The notes under the pieces were generated by a model. It saw only the letters and a program-made list of their open reading frames with translations. It was not told the origin of the DNA and ran no database searches. From the NCBI RefSeq assembly GCF_024508875.1, contig NZ_JANINU010000003.1, positions 1 through 64,000 on the forward strand: a stretch of DNA of 64,000 nucleotides. Reading direction: 5' to 3'. Both the position numbers and the translations under genes were made by a program. The stretch's first letter is position 1; every line of letters starts with the position of its first letter. This DNA comes from Phenylobacterium sp. (GTDB lineage: Bacteria > Pseudomonadota > Alphaproteobacteria > Caulobacterales > Caulobacteraceae). Positions 43,964 through 53,275 of the stretch are shown in pieces.

Positions 43964-45592
43964 ATGAGCGATGAGCCTCAACCCTGGTGGAAGGGCGCGA
44001 TCCTCTACCACGTCTACGTCCGCAGCTTCTTCGACTCGAACGGCGACGGCCATGGCGACCTGCCCGGCGTCATGGCCAAGCTGGACTACATCCAGAGCCT
44101 GGGCGTCGATGGCCTGTGGCTGTCGCCGATCCACCCCTCGCCGAACCGCGACTGGGGCTACGACATCGCGGACTTCGAGGGCATCCAAGGCGACTACGGC
44201 ACGCCCGAGGACTTCCAGAGCCTGCTCGACGCCGCCCACGCCCGTGGCCTCAAGGTCGTGCTGGACGAGGTGCTGAGCCACACGTCCGACGTCCACCCCT
44301 GGTTCGTGGAGAGCCTCACGGGCGGCAAGGACGGCCCCAAGGCCGATTGGTACGTCTGGGCGGACCCGCAAGAGGACGGGACCGCGCCCAACAACTGGCT
44401 GAGCGTCTTCGGCGGCCCCGCCTGGGCCTACCAGCCGGCGCGGCGGCAGCACTACCACCACAAGTTCCTGCGCCAGCAGCCCAAGCTGAACTGGCGCGAT
44501 CCCGGCGCGCGCGAGGCGGCCTTGTCGGTGCTGGACTTCTGGCTAGCCAAAGGCGTGGACGGCTTCCGCCTGGACGTGGCCGGCACCTTTCTGCACGACG
44601 CGGCGCTGACGCCGAATCCGCCCGTGCCGATGGAAGAGCGCCGCGGCTACAACTGGTCCCACGCCGGGAACCTGCAGTTCCACTGGTACGACTCCAACCT
44701 CGAGGAGAACGTCGAGACGCTGGACGTCATCCGCCGCCGGGTGGAAGGCCACAACGGCGTCAACGGCGGCGAACGCTTCGTTTTCGGCGAGTTTTCGGAG
44801 GAGGAGGCGCGCTGCGGCGCCTATCTCTCGCCGGCCCAGGGCCTGCATTCCGGCTACACGTTCGTGATGCTGCTGGCCCGCAAGCTGGAGGCCGGCTTCG
44901 TCACGAAGCACTTCGAGACCCTGTCGGACTATCCCGGCCACTGGCCGACGATCAGCTTCTCGAACCACGACGTGCCGCGGACGGTCAGCCGCTTCGGCGG
45001 CAAGCAGGCCTCGCCCGAACTGGCGAAGATGCTGTTCGCGCTGCTGATCAGCCTGAAGGGCACGACGCTGATCTACCAGGGCGAGGAGCTGGGCCTGCCG
45101 CAGGCCTCGCTGACGCGCGACCAGCTCCGCGACCCCGTCGGCGACCTCTACTGGCCCTACGACGGCGGCCGCGACGGCTGCCGCACGCCCATGCCGTGGA
45201 CGGCGGGCGAGAACATGGGCTTCACCGACGGCGAGCCCTGGTTGCCGCTGGCGGCCGAGCACCGCGGCCTGTCGGTCGAGGAACAGGGCGAGGACCCCGA
45301 CTCGGTGCTCAACTTCTCACGGGAGATGATCGCCCTGCGCAAGGCGACGCCGGCCCTCAGCCTCGGCGAGATCGACTTCGTCGCGGCTGAGGGGCCGCTG
45401 GTGGCCTTCGTCCGCGCCCACCAGGGCGAGGAGGTGGTCTGCGTCTTCAACTTCAGCGACGCGCCGCAGGTCTTCGCGCATCCCTCGCTGGAGCGGACCG
45501 AACTGCTGCCCTTGCGCGCGGGCGAGGCCGACCTTCGCGGCGGCTCGGTGGGCCTTTCGCCCTACGCCGCCTGCTTCCTGCGGCTCGTCTAG
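43964..45592 (+). CDS. GH13 alpha-glucosidase (oligo-1,6-glucosidase type)
   Basis: A 542-residue cytoplasmic glycoside hydrolase of family 13. The four conserved regions are in order: LDEVLSHTSD, the nucleophile Asp in GFRLDVAGTF, the acid Glu in FGEFSEEE, and the transition-state Asp in FSNHDVPRT. The opening WWKGAILYHVYVRSFFDSNGDG with a calcium-type DSNGDGHGD loop is typical. It would release glucose from maltose or isomalto-oligosaccharides. No signal peptide. The Caulobacter-type repeat sits directly upstream. Confidence 0.92.
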   Translation: MSDEPQPWWKGAILYHVYVRSFFDSNGDGHGDLPGVMAKLDYIQSLGVDGLWLSPIHPSPNRDWGYDIADFEGIQGDYGTPEDFQSLLDAAHARGLKVVLDEVLSHTSDVHPWFVESLTGGKDGPKADWYVWADPQEDGTAPNNWLSVFGGPAWAYQPARRQHYHHKFLRQQPKLNWRDPGAREAALSVLDFWLAKGVDGFRLDVAGTFLHDAALTPNPPVPMEERRGYNWSHAGNLQFHWYDSNLEENVETLDVIRRRVEGHNGVNGGERFVFGEFSEEEARCGAYLSPAQGLHSGYTFVMLLARKLEAGFVTKHFETLSDYPGHWPTISFSNHDVPRTVSRFGGKQASPELAKMLFALLISLKGTTLIYQGEELGLPQASLTRDQLRDPVGDLYWPYDGGRDGCRTPMPWTAGENMGFTDGEPWLPLAAEHRGLSVEEQGEDPDSVLNFSREMIALRKATPALSLGEIDFVAAEGPLVAFVRAHQGEEVVCVFNFSDAPQVFAHPSLERTELLPLRAGEADLRGGSVGLSPYAACFLRLV

Positions 45593-45786
45593 TCGCCGAC
45601 GCCAGGGATGGTCACCGTATTGCCGTAGAGCCCGGCCATCGGTTGTCCGGCGGCGCGGCGCTGGTCCACAGGATCGCAGGGACAAGGAATTGGAGGCCGG
45701 CGCGTTTCATGGCGAAATGGGCAATCTCGCACGAAGCCCGCCCCACTGAATTCGCGAAATGAGTGATTTTAGCCTGATGGAAATCG

Positions 45787-46878
45787 ATGCCCGACTGTGA
45801 GACACGAGCGGTCCGCGCCGACGGCCGTTTCGGCCAGGGCTTCCTGACGGACACCTGGTATTTCGCGGGCCTGTCCAGCGACCTGAGGCCCGGTCGCCTC
45901 CTCCATGCGGACCTGCTGGGCGAGCCGGTCATGCTGGGCCGCTCCACGAGCGGCGAGCTGTTCGCCCTGCGCGACGTCTGCCCCCACCGCGCAGCCCCGC
46001 TGTCGGCGGGCAAATTCCACCGCGACGAACTGGGCGTCGAGAGCGTGGCCTGCCCCTACCACGGCTGGCGCTTCCGCGCCGACGGCGCCTGCGCCGCGAT
46101 CCCCTCGCTGACCGCCGGCCAGGCGATGGACGTCTCCAAGGTGCGGGTGCGCCGCTATCCGGTGGCCGAAAGCCAGGGGATGGTCTTCGCCTGGATGGGC
46201 GCGACGCCCCTGAGTGAGCCCGACGGACCCCCGCCCGTCTTTCCCGGCGCGGTGGGCGGCGCGCCGAAGATCGTCGACCGCATGGTGTTCGACGCCCATA
46301 TCGATCAGGCCGTCGTCGGCCTGATGGACCCGGCGCACGGACCCTATGTCCACCGCCAGTGGTGGTGGCGGACGGCCGGCAGCGAGCACGACAAGGAAAA
46401 GCGGTTCGAGCCCCGCGAGCAGGGCTTCGCCATGGTCCGCCACGCCCCGTCCCGCAACAGCCGCGCCTACGCCATCCTGGGCGGCCGCCCGGAAACGGAG
46501 ATCACCTTCCGCCTGCCCGGCCTGCGCTGGGAGCACGTCACCGTGGGCCGCCGCCAAGTGCTGTCGCTCACCTGCCTGACGCCACTGGACGAGGGCCGGA
46601 CGCTGGTGACCCAGCTCGTCTGGTCGGACCATCCGGCCTTCAGCCTGTTGACGCCGGTCATCGCGAGGATGGCCCGCACATTCCTGCGCCAGGACGGCGA
46701 CATGGTGAAGCTGCAGAACCAGGGCCTGAAGCACGACCCCACGCTGCTGTGGGTGGACGACGCCGACCGGCAGGCCAAATGGTACCAGGCGCTGAAGCGC
46801 GAATGGATCGCCAGCCGCCGCGAGGGCCGCCCGTTCGAGAACCCCGTCCAGCCCGCGATCCTACGCTGGCGAAGCTAG
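45787..46878 (+). CDS. Rieske non-heme iron oxygenase (ring-hydroxylating type)
   Basis: A 363-residue oxygenase. The N-terminal Rieske 2Fe-2S site is CPHRAAPL with CPYHGWRF 17-18 residues later. The mononuclear iron site follows in GLMDPAHGPYVHRQ (two His) with a downstream Asp expected. Single-component proteins of this type demethylate or hydroxylate aromatics such as vanillate, or act on sterols and carnitine. No ferredoxin or reductase gene is adjacent. Upstream, about 190 bases hold GCGAAATG-type short repeats and the palindrome TTCGCGAA, but nothing I can name. Confidence 0.86.
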   Translation: MPDCETRAVRADGRFGQGFLTDTWYFAGLSSDLRPGRLLHADLLGEPVMLGRSTSGELFALRDVCPHRAAPLSAGKFHRDELGVESVACPYHGWRFRADGACAAIPSLTAGQAMDVSKVRVRRYPVAESQGMVFAWMGATPLSEPDGPPPVFPGAVGGAPKIVDRMVFDAHIDQAVVGLMDPAHGPYVHRQWWWRTAGSEHDKEKRFEPREQGFAMVRHAPSRNSRAYAILGGRPETEITFRLPGLRWEHVTVGRRQVLSLTCLTPLDEGRTLVTQLVWSDHPAFSLLTPVIARMARTFLRQDGDMVKLQNQGLKHDPTLLWVDDADRQAKWYQALKREWIASRREGRPFENPVQPAILRWRS

Positions 46879-46924
46879 CGCGATCCGCCGAACCGCAGGC
46901 GGGTTCAGGCACGGAATCGCGGCT

Positions 46925-47911
46925 CTAGGCGGCCGCCCTGGCCGCCGTGACGCGTACGATGCCGGGGTCGTCGATACGGATCGGAGCGAGACCGCGCGCG
47001 GCCGTCCAGTCCACCTGCATGCCCAGCGCCACGGCGGCGGGCGCGGCGTCCAGCTTTCGAAGCTGGATCTTCGCCAGCGCCTCGCGGGAAACGCGAAGGT
47101 AGAGCACGGAGTCCGTGTCGGTCTCCGCCAGGCCGCCGGGACGGCAGAGACGGCCGACGACCTCGACGGTCTCGACGGGAGCCACCTGCAGGAGTTCGAC
47201 GGCGGCCCGGATCGTGACCGAGCACGCATGGGCGAGCTGGATCTGCCGGCGCTCGGCCTCGAGCAGTACGTTGCGCGAGACGACGCCCGCCGCGGTGAAC
47301 GCTTCCTCGGGCAGGGCGTCGTATTCCCAGAGGTCCACCTGGCCGATCAGCCGGTCCCGCCCTTCGCCGAACAGGCTGAAGCCCTCGGTCGCGTCCTTGA
47401 AGACGGTCGCGGCGCCGTTCGCCCTCAGGACGCCGGCGATGGCCTCGGGCTTCATCGACCGTACGTCGCCCGCCAGCGCCAGGATCTTGTTGTGCGCCGC
47501 CGCCTCGGCCTTTGCGCGCGCATAGAGCTCGGCGTCGGCCCTCGCCGACTCGACCACCTCGTTCGTCAGCTCACGGCGCTTCTCGCGTTCGCGCCCCAGC
47601 AGATTGTCCAGCAGGGACGGACGGTAGTTGGCCAGCCTCTGGCGCGCGACGGCCGACACCGCATCGCGGGCGACGTTCGGCACCACAGGTCCGATGGCCT
47701 CGATCTTCTCCCAGTCGAAGCGCTCGAAGCCCACCTGGTGGATCTTGGTCAGGCGCTCGATCAGCGCCTCGTAGGCGTCGGCCTCGCCGCGCGTGGCGCG
47801 GCGGTGCTCTGCCGCGCGCAGCTTGCGATCGCGTTCGCGCAGGCCGCGGCCGGCCACCCGGTCCACCCTGCTCATGGGCGCTACGACATGCGCCGGCCCT
47901 TGCCCGGACAT
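46925..47911 (-). CDS. Conserved hypothetical protein with central coiled-coil
   Basis: A 328-residue soluble protein with no family I recognise. The start at ATG 47911 has a GAAG ribosome-binding site about six bases upstream. Residues about 25-130 are basic and Ala/Glu/Arg-rich and likely coiled (GRGLRERDRKLRAAEHRR, KRRELTNEVVESARADAELY). The C-terminal half is mixed alpha/beta (ETVEVVGRLCRPGGLAETDT, IDDPGIVRVTAA). No signal peptide, no catalytic motif. It is transcribed alone, and its promoter region holds a TACTCA-AAA-TGAGTA palindrome and a helically phased TGGGAAT triplet. Confidence 0.65.
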   Translation of the reverse strand: MSGQGPAHVVAPMSRVDRVAGRGLRERDRKLRAAEHRRATRGEADAYEALIERLTKIHQVGFERFDWEKIEAIGPVVPNVARDAVSAVARQRLANYRPSLLDNLLGREREKRRELTNEVVESARADAELYARAKAEAAAHNKILALAGDVRSMKPEAIAGVLRANGAATVFKDATEGFSLFGEGRDRLIGQVDLWEYDALPEEAFTAAGVVSRNVLLEAERRQIQLAHACSVTIRAAVELLQVAPVETVEVVGRLCRPGGLAETDTDSVLYLRVSREALAKIQLRKLDAAPAAVALGMQVDWTAARGLAPIRIDDPGIVRVTAARAAA

Positions 47912-47947
47912 GGTGCTTCTTCCCAAATGGTCGCGGCGTTTTGCCGC

Positions 47948-48020
47948 TACTCAAAATGAGTAACCGCCCGCGCGTCACCGAAACCTTAACAATGGGAATG
48001 GCGTGGGAATTCCTGGGAAT
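47948..48020. promoter_or_regulatory. Palindrome and three phased TGGGAAT repeats upstream of hypothetical gene
   Basis: TACTCA-AAA-TGAGTA (47948-47962) is an exact 6-bp inverted repeat. TGGGAAT begins at 47993, 48004 and 48014, spacings of 11 and 10 bases, placing the copies on one face of the helix. Both lie upstream of the minus-strand 328-residue protein. Confidence 0.5.
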
Positions 48021-48031
48021 CCAATTCTCTG

Positions 48032-49123
48032 TCAGGTGACCGCCGCCGGTCCGTCCCCCACGAATTTAACCTTCGTCCCTTTCTCGACGGCCTTCGAAAG
48101 CTGCATCGCGTCCCAGTTGGTCAATCTTACGCAGCCGTGACTGGCCGTCTTGCCCACTAGGCGCGGTTCGGGCGCGCCGTGGATGCCGTAGGTGTCCTTG
48201 GTGAGGTCGATCCAGACGGCGCCCACGGGATTGTTCGGCCCCGCCCTGATCGTGAGTTTCCCGGCGGACTTGTCACCGAAGTTCAGCCGGCTGGGATCGT
48301 AGGTCCAGGTCGGCGCCGGCGCGATCGTACGGACAGCCCACTCACCCGACGGCGTGGGCAGGTCGGCGGAGCCGACCGTCGCGGGATAGGCGGCCAGCAA
48401 CTCTCCCGCCGCGTCGTAGGCCCGGACCTGCTTCCTGGTCTTGTCGACCTCGACCGTGGCGACCTTCGTGGGAAGGGCATCGCGGGCCGGCCAGGCGACG
48501 ACGATCCTGGTCCCCGCCGCGCCGAAGTCGGCCCCGGGGTTCAGCGCCTGCAGGAGGGCGACATCCATGTGGAAGCGCTCGGCCAGCGCTTCGAGAGGTC
48601 CGCTGAAGCCGAGGCGGTCCAGCTTCGCCATGTCCTCGTACCGCTTGGGGATTTCGGGCGTGTAGGGGCCGGCGGCATCCTCCCGGGACACGACATAATC
48701 GACCAGCGCCGGGCCGGCGTCGGCGGTCAGCTTGCCCCAGACCTCCGCATCGAGAATCCCGTCCTCGGGCAGGTCGTGCGCCCGTTCATAGGCGGCGATC
48801 GCGTTGCGCATGTTCTCGCCGTCCTGTCCGTCGATCACGCCCGGCGAGAAATGCGCGCGATCCAGCAGGACCTGGGCGCGGATGAGCATGTCGCGCCGGG
48901 CCTCGGGTGTGGCCGGCTGTTCGCTGAACGCCGCTCTGTCGACAGCCTGCGCAACCGCCGCGGCGGAAGGCGCAGGCTGCGTTTCCGGAACCGCCGGCGA
49001 CGGCATCGACGCGGCCGGCGGCGCTGAGGTCTGCGACGCGCTCGCCGTCTCACGCGGACGGATCTCGCAGGCGCTCAGGGCCGCGGCGGCGACACCGCAA
49101 AGCAGAACGGGCGAGAACTTCAT
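48032..49123 (-). CDS. Lipoprotein L,D-transpeptidase with peptidoglycan-binding domain
   Basis: A 363-residue protein from the ATG at 49123. A lipoprotein signal (KFSPVLLCGVAAAALSAC) leads, then a PTS-rich linker, a PG_binding_1-type helical domain (FSPGVIDGQDGENMRNAIAA) and a LysM-like segment. The YkuD catalytic domain carries IHGAPEPRLVGKTASHGCVRL, with His in HGAP and Cys in SHGCVR. It makes 3-3 crosslinks or attaches proteins to peptidoglycan in the periplasm. It is divergent, 38 bases apart, from a VanY-type D,D-carboxypeptidase gene. Confidence 0.92.
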   Translation of the reverse strand: MKFSPVLLCGVAAAALSACEIRPRETASASQTSAPPAASMPSPAVPETQPAPSAAAVAQAVDRAAFSEQPATPEARRDMLIRAQVLLDRAHFSPGVIDGQDGENMRNAIAAYERAHDLPEDGILDAEVWGKLTADAGPALVDYVVSREDAAGPYTPEIPKRYEDMAKLDRLGFSGPLEALAERFHMDVALLQALNPGADFGAAGTRIVVAWPARDALPTKVATVEVDKTRKQVRAYDAAGELLAAYPATVGSADLPTPSGEWAVRTIAPAPTWTYDPSRLNFGDKSAGKLTIRAGPNNPVGAVWIDLTKDTYGIHGAPEPRLVGKTASHGCVRLTNWDAMQLSKAVEKGTKVKFVGDGPAAVT

Positions 49124-49161
49124 GCTGGACCTCTGCGTTCTGCCGCCCATTGCTGGCGGCG

Positions 49162-50073
49162 ATGTGGATGAAGCTCCGAGATGTCATGCGGTTCCTGGGG
49201 GCCTCGGGCGCGGCGATCGTGCTGCTGCTCCTGCTGTTCCTGCGCGTGACCAGTTGTTCACCCGCCCGCACGCCCGCTGGCCCGGCGCAGCAGGCCGCAC
49301 CGCTTGGCGCGGTGAGCGCCGAGTGCCTCAGCAGCGGATGGACCAAAGCGGCGCAGGCGAACGCGGGGTCGCTTCGCACGCTGGCCTGGGCGCCCTTCGG
49401 CCGTCAGGAGACCGGCTGGGAGATCTATGTCCCCCTGATCCAGAGCGAGATCCGTACGGACTGTGCGGCGGACAGCGAAGGGTTCGCCGCCGCCCTGGCG
49501 GGCTGGCAGGAAGCCCGGGGTCTGGACGCCGACGGCGTGCTCTCCGAACCCGTCTTCCTGGCGATGAAGTCGGCGCTCCAGGGTCGTCGCGAGTTCGTAA
49601 GGTTCACCTCTCTGGGCGTCTGTCCCGACACCCCCGATCTGATTACGGCGGCCAAGATCGAGGAGGGCTATGGCGGCAAGCAGGTCTGGCTGCGGCCGAG
49701 GGCGCTCGACGCCTACCGCCGCATGGTCGCCGCGGCGCGGGCCGACGTGCCGGAGATCGCCGCCGACCCGCGAAACCTCACCATCTTCTCCGGCTATCGC
49801 AGCCCGGCCGCCGACGCCGCCCGCTGCCAGGCGGAGGGCAATTGCGACGGGATCGTGCGCGCCCGCTGCTCCGCCCACCGGACGGGGCTGGCGGCGGACA
49901 TCTACGTTGGCCAGGCGCCCGGCTTCGGCCCCGACTCCAGCGCCGACGAGAACCGATTGTTCATGACGCGGACCGCGACCTACCGCTGGCTCCTGGCCAA
50001 CGCATCGCGCTTCGGCTTCGTGAACTACCCGTTCGAACCTTGGCACTGGGAGTGGACGGGCGAGGCGCCGTGA
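49162..50073 (+). CDS. M15-family D-alanyl-D-alanine carboxypeptidase (VanY type)
   Basis: About 303 residues with one N-terminal membrane helix (GASGAAIVLLLLLFLRV). The LAS/M15 signatures are present: SGYRSPAADAARC, AHRTGLAADIYVG (SAHxxGxAxD) and the C-terminal HWEW of NYPFEPWHWEWTG. A helical region with a cysteine near residue 55 precedes them and resembles a peptidoglycan-binding repeat. It trims the terminal D-Ala of pentapeptides. Starts at 49162 or 49168 are both possible. The gene is paired divergently with the L,D-transpeptidase, whose donor tetrapeptides it would produce. Confidence 0.86.
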   Translation: MWMKLRDVMRFLGASGAAIVLLLLLFLRVTSCSPARTPAGPAQQAAPLGAVSAECLSSGWTKAAQANAGSLRTLAWAPFGRQETGWEIYVPLIQSEIRTDCAADSEGFAAALAGWQEARGLDADGVLSEPVFLAMKSALQGRREFVRFTSLGVCPDTPDLITAAKIEEGYGGKQVWLRPRALDAYRRMVAAARADVPEIAADPRNLTIFSGYRSPAADAARCQAEGNCDGIVRARCSAHRTGLAADIYVGQAPGFGPDSSADENRLFMTRTATYRWLLANASRFGFVNYPFEPWHWEWTGEAP

Positions 50074-50089
50074 CTCTAGGCTCGGGCCT

Positions 50090-50884
50090 ATGCCCAGCGT
50101 GACCCTGAACAGCGCCCCGATCGCCTACGACGACATCAGCCCGACGGGCCCGGTGCAGCGGACCATCCTGTTGCTGCACGGCTTCGCGTCCAACCGGAAC
50201 GAGGGCTGGCGCCGCACGGGCTGGTACGGGGCGCTAGAGCGTCGCGGGTTCCGCACCATCGCCCTGGACCAGCGCGGCCACGGGGAAAGCCTGCGTTCGC
50301 ACGACCCCGCCGACTACGGCCGGGAGAAGCTCGCCGCGGACGCCCAGGCCCTGCTCGACCATCTCGGCGTCGGCCGCGTCGACTTGCTCGGCTATTCGAT
50401 GGGCACACGCACGGCGATGCAACTGGCGCTGGACACGCCGGACCGGGTCTCAAACCTGCTGCTGGGCGGCGTGGGCGCAAAGCTGTGGGATCCCCCCAAG
50501 CCGGGCGCCGCCGAGGCGATGGCCGAGGCCATGGGCGCGGAAGACCCTTCGACGATCCAGAACGAGATGCTCAGGAGCTTCCGTCAGTTCGCCGACGAGC
50601 AGGGCGAGGATCGCCAGGCCCTCGCCGCCTTCTCGGCCGCAGCCAGCCCGCCGCTGGACCGCGATGCGCTGGGGCGGCTGCCCATGCCGGTCCTGGTGGC
50701 GACCGGCCAGTTCGACGACCTAGCCGGCGAGCCGGAGCCGCTCGCCTCGGTCTTCCCGCTCGGCAAGGCCGTGACCCTGCGGGGCGTGGACCACTTCTCC
50801 GTCATCCCGCACGCGTCCTTCAAGGCCACTGTCTTCGACTTCATCGACGGCCTGCTGGACGACGACTTCCCGCCGTTCGAGTGA
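50090..50884 (+). CDS. Alpha/beta hydrolase
   Basis: A 264-residue hydrolase. The oxyanion region is LLLHGFASNRNEGW, the acid strand is ALDQRGHGES, the nucleophile elbow GYSMGTRTAMQLA carries the Ser, and the C-terminal His is in GVDHFSVIP. No signal peptide. The substrate cannot be predicted; the overall form fits ester or meta-cleavage product hydrolases. It follows the carboxypeptidase gene by 16 bases and may be co-transcribed. Confidence 0.87.
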   Translation: MPSVTLNSAPIAYDDISPTGPVQRTILLLHGFASNRNEGWRRTGWYGALERRGFRTIALDQRGHGESLRSHDPADYGREKLAADAQALLDHLGVGRVDLLGYSMGTRTAMQLALDTPDRVSNLLLGGVGAKLWDPPKPGAAEAMAEAMGAEDPSTIQNEMLRSFRQFADEQGEDRQALAAFSAAASPPLDRDALGRLPMPVLVATGQFDDLAGEPEPLASVFPLGKAVTLRGVDHFSVIPHASFKATVFDFIDGLLDDDFPPFE

Positions 50885-50888
50885 CCAG

Positions 50889-51521
50889 CTAGCTGCGCGG
50901 TCCCATGTTGTAGGGGCCGCCCTTCTCCAGCGCGGCCCGGTAGGCCGGGCGCGCCTGGAAGCGGTCCACCCAGGCCTTGATGTTGGGGTACTGGCCGAAG
51001 CGGCCGAAGGCGCCGGTCACCTCTCCCACGAAGCTCATCTGGATATCGGCGGCCGAGAGGTCGCGGCCCAGCAGCCAGTCGCGGCCGGCCAGGGACGTCT
51101 CGACATAGCCGAGATGGTTGGCGATCTCGCTCTCGATGCGCGGGTGCAGCGGCGCGCCGGCCTCGCCCAGGCGGCCGACGTACATGAACAGCATCAGGGG
51201 CAGCATCGCCGAGCCCTCGGCGTAGTGCATCCACTGGTTATAGGTCTCGTAGTCGTCGCTGCCCATCGCGGGCTCCAGCCGGCCGCCGCCGTGGCGGCGC
51301 ACGATGTAGTCGATGATCGCGCCCGACTCGTGGACCGTGCGGCCCGCGTCCGTGATCACCGGCGACTTGCCGAGCGGATGGATCGCCACCAGTTCGGGCG
51401 GCGCCAGCCGGGTGGTGGCGTCGCGCTGGTAGAACTTGATCTCGTAGGGCGTCCCCAGTTCCTCCAGCAGCCAGAGGATCCGCTGCGAGCGGCTGTCGTT
51501 CAGGTGGTGGACTGTGAGCAT
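50889..51521 (-). CDS. Glutathione S-transferase family protein
   Basis: A 210-residue GST, opening MLTVHHLNDSRSQRILWLLEELG. The thioredoxin-like half contains LVAIHPLGKSPVITDAGRTV and HESGAIIDYIVRR (glutathione contact). The C-terminal helical domain has DLSAADIQMSFVGEV with the N-capping box. It resembles the bacterial GSTs used in detoxification or in thiol transfer. It diverges from the acyl-CoA dehydrogenase gene over an 80-base gap. Confidence 0.87.
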   Translation of the reverse strand: MLTVHHLNDSRSQRILWLLEELGTPYEIKFYQRDATTRLAPPELVAIHPLGKSPVITDAGRTVHESGAIIDYIVRRHGGGRLEPAMGSDDYETYNQWMHYAEGSAMLPLMLFMYVGRLGEAGAPLHPRIESEIANHLGYVETSLAGRDWLLGRDLSAADIQMSFVGEVTGAFGRFGQYPNIKAWVDRFQARPAYRAALEKGGPYNMGPRS

Positions 51522-51601
51522 CGGGCGCTTCCTGTTCTTGTGTGTCGCGGTACAGCTAAGCGGTCTGACCTGACGCTACGCAAGCCTGCCATAAGGCGCC
51601 C

Positions 51602-53248
51602 ATGACCCTGGTCCTGCCCAACCTGCCCGATCTCCTCGACGAGGCCGCCCGCGAAGCGGCCGCGCTTTCGGCCGCCATCGGCGCCGCCGTGGCCAAACAG
51701 GTGACCCGCGACGGCAAAGTGGACCGCGCCGCGCTGGATGCCGAACAGCACGCCGCCCACGGCCTCGCCTGGACCGCCGCCTACGCCGAGACCCTGCGCC
51801 AGGCCGCGGCTTGGGCCCGCGCCCTGGACGAGGCGGGAAAGCTGACCGAGGCCGAGGCCCTGCCGGCCCAGCTCCTGGCGCACGAATATCTGAGCCAGCT
51901 CCAGGGCGGGCTCCCGATGAACCAGGGAGAGATCTTCCGCCCCGTCGACGTCTTCGCCCCCGCCGAGCGGCTGAGCCACATCCTGGGGCGGCTGCGGCCC
52001 GGCGCGTCGCAGGCGGTGAAGCTGCGGATCGTCGAGCTGCTGGACCAGGCGCGGGGGCGGCCGTCGCTAGAGGCCAGCGGCCTGGACGAGACGCTGGAGG
52101 CGATCCGCGACCAGTTCCACGCCTTCACCGAGGAGAAGATCGCGCCTTACGCGCACGGCTGGCACCTGCGCGACGAGCTGATCCCGCTGTCGCTGCTGCA
52201 GGAGCTGGGCGACCTCGGCGTCTTCGGCCTGACCGCGCCCGAGGAGTGGGGCGGCTCGGGCCTGGGCAAGGTGGCGATGTGCGTGGTCTCCGAAGCCCTG
52301 TCGCGGGGCTGGATCGGGACCGGCTCGCTGGGCACCCGTTCGGAGATCGCGGGCGAGCTCATCCTGGCGCACGGCACGCCTGCACAGAAGGCGAAGTTCC
52401 TGCCAGCCATCACCGCGGGGACCGTGATTCCCACGGCGGTCTTCACGGAGCCGGAGGCCGGCTCCGACCTGGGCAGCCTGCGAACTCGCGCCGTGCGCGA
52501 GGGCGACGTCTGGAAGGTGTCGGGCGCCAAGACATGGATCACCCACGCGGCCCGCGCCGACCTCATGACGCTGCTGGTCCGCACCGACCCGGACAAGAAG
52601 GACCACCGCGGCCTCTCCATGTTCCTGGCCGAGAAGCCCCGTGGGACGGAGGCCGACCCCTTTCCCGCGCCCGGCATGAGCGGCGGCGAGATCGGCGTCA
52701 TCGGCTATCGCGGGATGAAGGAATACGAGATCGCCTTCGACGGGTTCGAGGTTCCGCACGCCCACCTGCTGGGCGGCCAGGAGGGCCAGGGCTTCGTCCA
52801 GCTCATGGCGACCTTCGAGAGCGCCCGTATCCAGACCGCCGCCCGCGCCATCGGCGTGGCGCAGAACGCCCTGGACCTCGCACTCGACTACGCCCTCCAG
52901 CGCCGCCAGTTCGGGGGGCCGATCGCCGATTTCCCTCGCGTGGCCAACAAGCTCGCCATGATGGCCGCAGAGATCCTGGGCGCGCGACGCCTGGCCTGGT
53001 TCGCCGCCCGCGCGAAGGACGAGGGCCGCCGCTGCGACCTCGAGGCCGGCATGGCCAAGCTGACCGCCGCCCGCATCGCCTGGGCGGCCGCCGACAATGC
53101 GGTGCAGATCCACGGGGGGACGGGGTTTGCGGTGGAGCAGCCGGTCAGCCGCGTGCTGGCCGACGCGCGCATCCTCAACATCTTCGAGGGCGCCGGCGAA
53201 ATCCAGGCCCAGGTCATCGCGCGACGGCTGCTGGAAGGGGCGAACTGA
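51602..53248 (+). CDS. mcd: (2S)-methylsuccinyl-CoA dehydrogenase-like acyl-CoA dehydrogenase
   Basis: A 548-residue flavoprotein, about 150 residues longer than typical acyl-CoA dehydrogenases because of an N-terminal domain (AAHGLAWTAAYAETLRQ ... LQGGLPMNQGEIFRP). The GG-PM-QGE pattern is characteristic of Mcd of the ethylmalonyl-CoA pathway. The flavin region reads FTEPEAGSDLGSLRTRA and the catalytic Glu is in IFEGAGEIQAQ. It oxidises methylsuccinyl-CoA to mesaconyl-CoA and gives electrons to ETF, encoded 3 kb downstream. Assignment to Mcd is by memory of its architecture; a generic long-chain enzyme is the alternative. Confidence 0.8.
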   Translation: MTLVLPNLPDLLDEAAREAAALSAAIGAAVAKQVTRDGKVDRAALDAEQHAAHGLAWTAAYAETLRQAAAWARALDEAGKLTEAEALPAQLLAHEYLSQLQGGLPMNQGEIFRPVDVFAPAERLSHILGRLRPGASQAVKLRIVELLDQARGRPSLEASGLDETLEAIRDQFHAFTEEKIAPYAHGWHLRDELIPLSLLQELGDLGVFGLTAPEEWGGSGLGKVAMCVVSEALSRGWIGTGSLGTRSEIAGELILAHGTPAQKAKFLPAITAGTVIPTAVFTEPEAGSDLGSLRTRAVREGDVWKVSGAKTWITHAARADLMTLLVRTDPDKKDHRGLSMFLAEKPRGTEADPFPAPGMSGGEIGVIGYRGMKEYEIAFDGFEVPHAHLLGGQEGQGFVQLMATFESARIQTAARAIGVAQNALDLALDYALQRRQFGGPIADFPRVANKLAMMAAEILGARRLAWFAARAKDEGRRCDLEAGMAKLTAARIAWAAADNAVQIHGGTGFAVEQPVSRVLADARILNIFEGAGEIQAQVIARRLLEGAN

Positions 53249-53275
53249 GCGAACGCGTAGCGCGACGGCCTGCCG

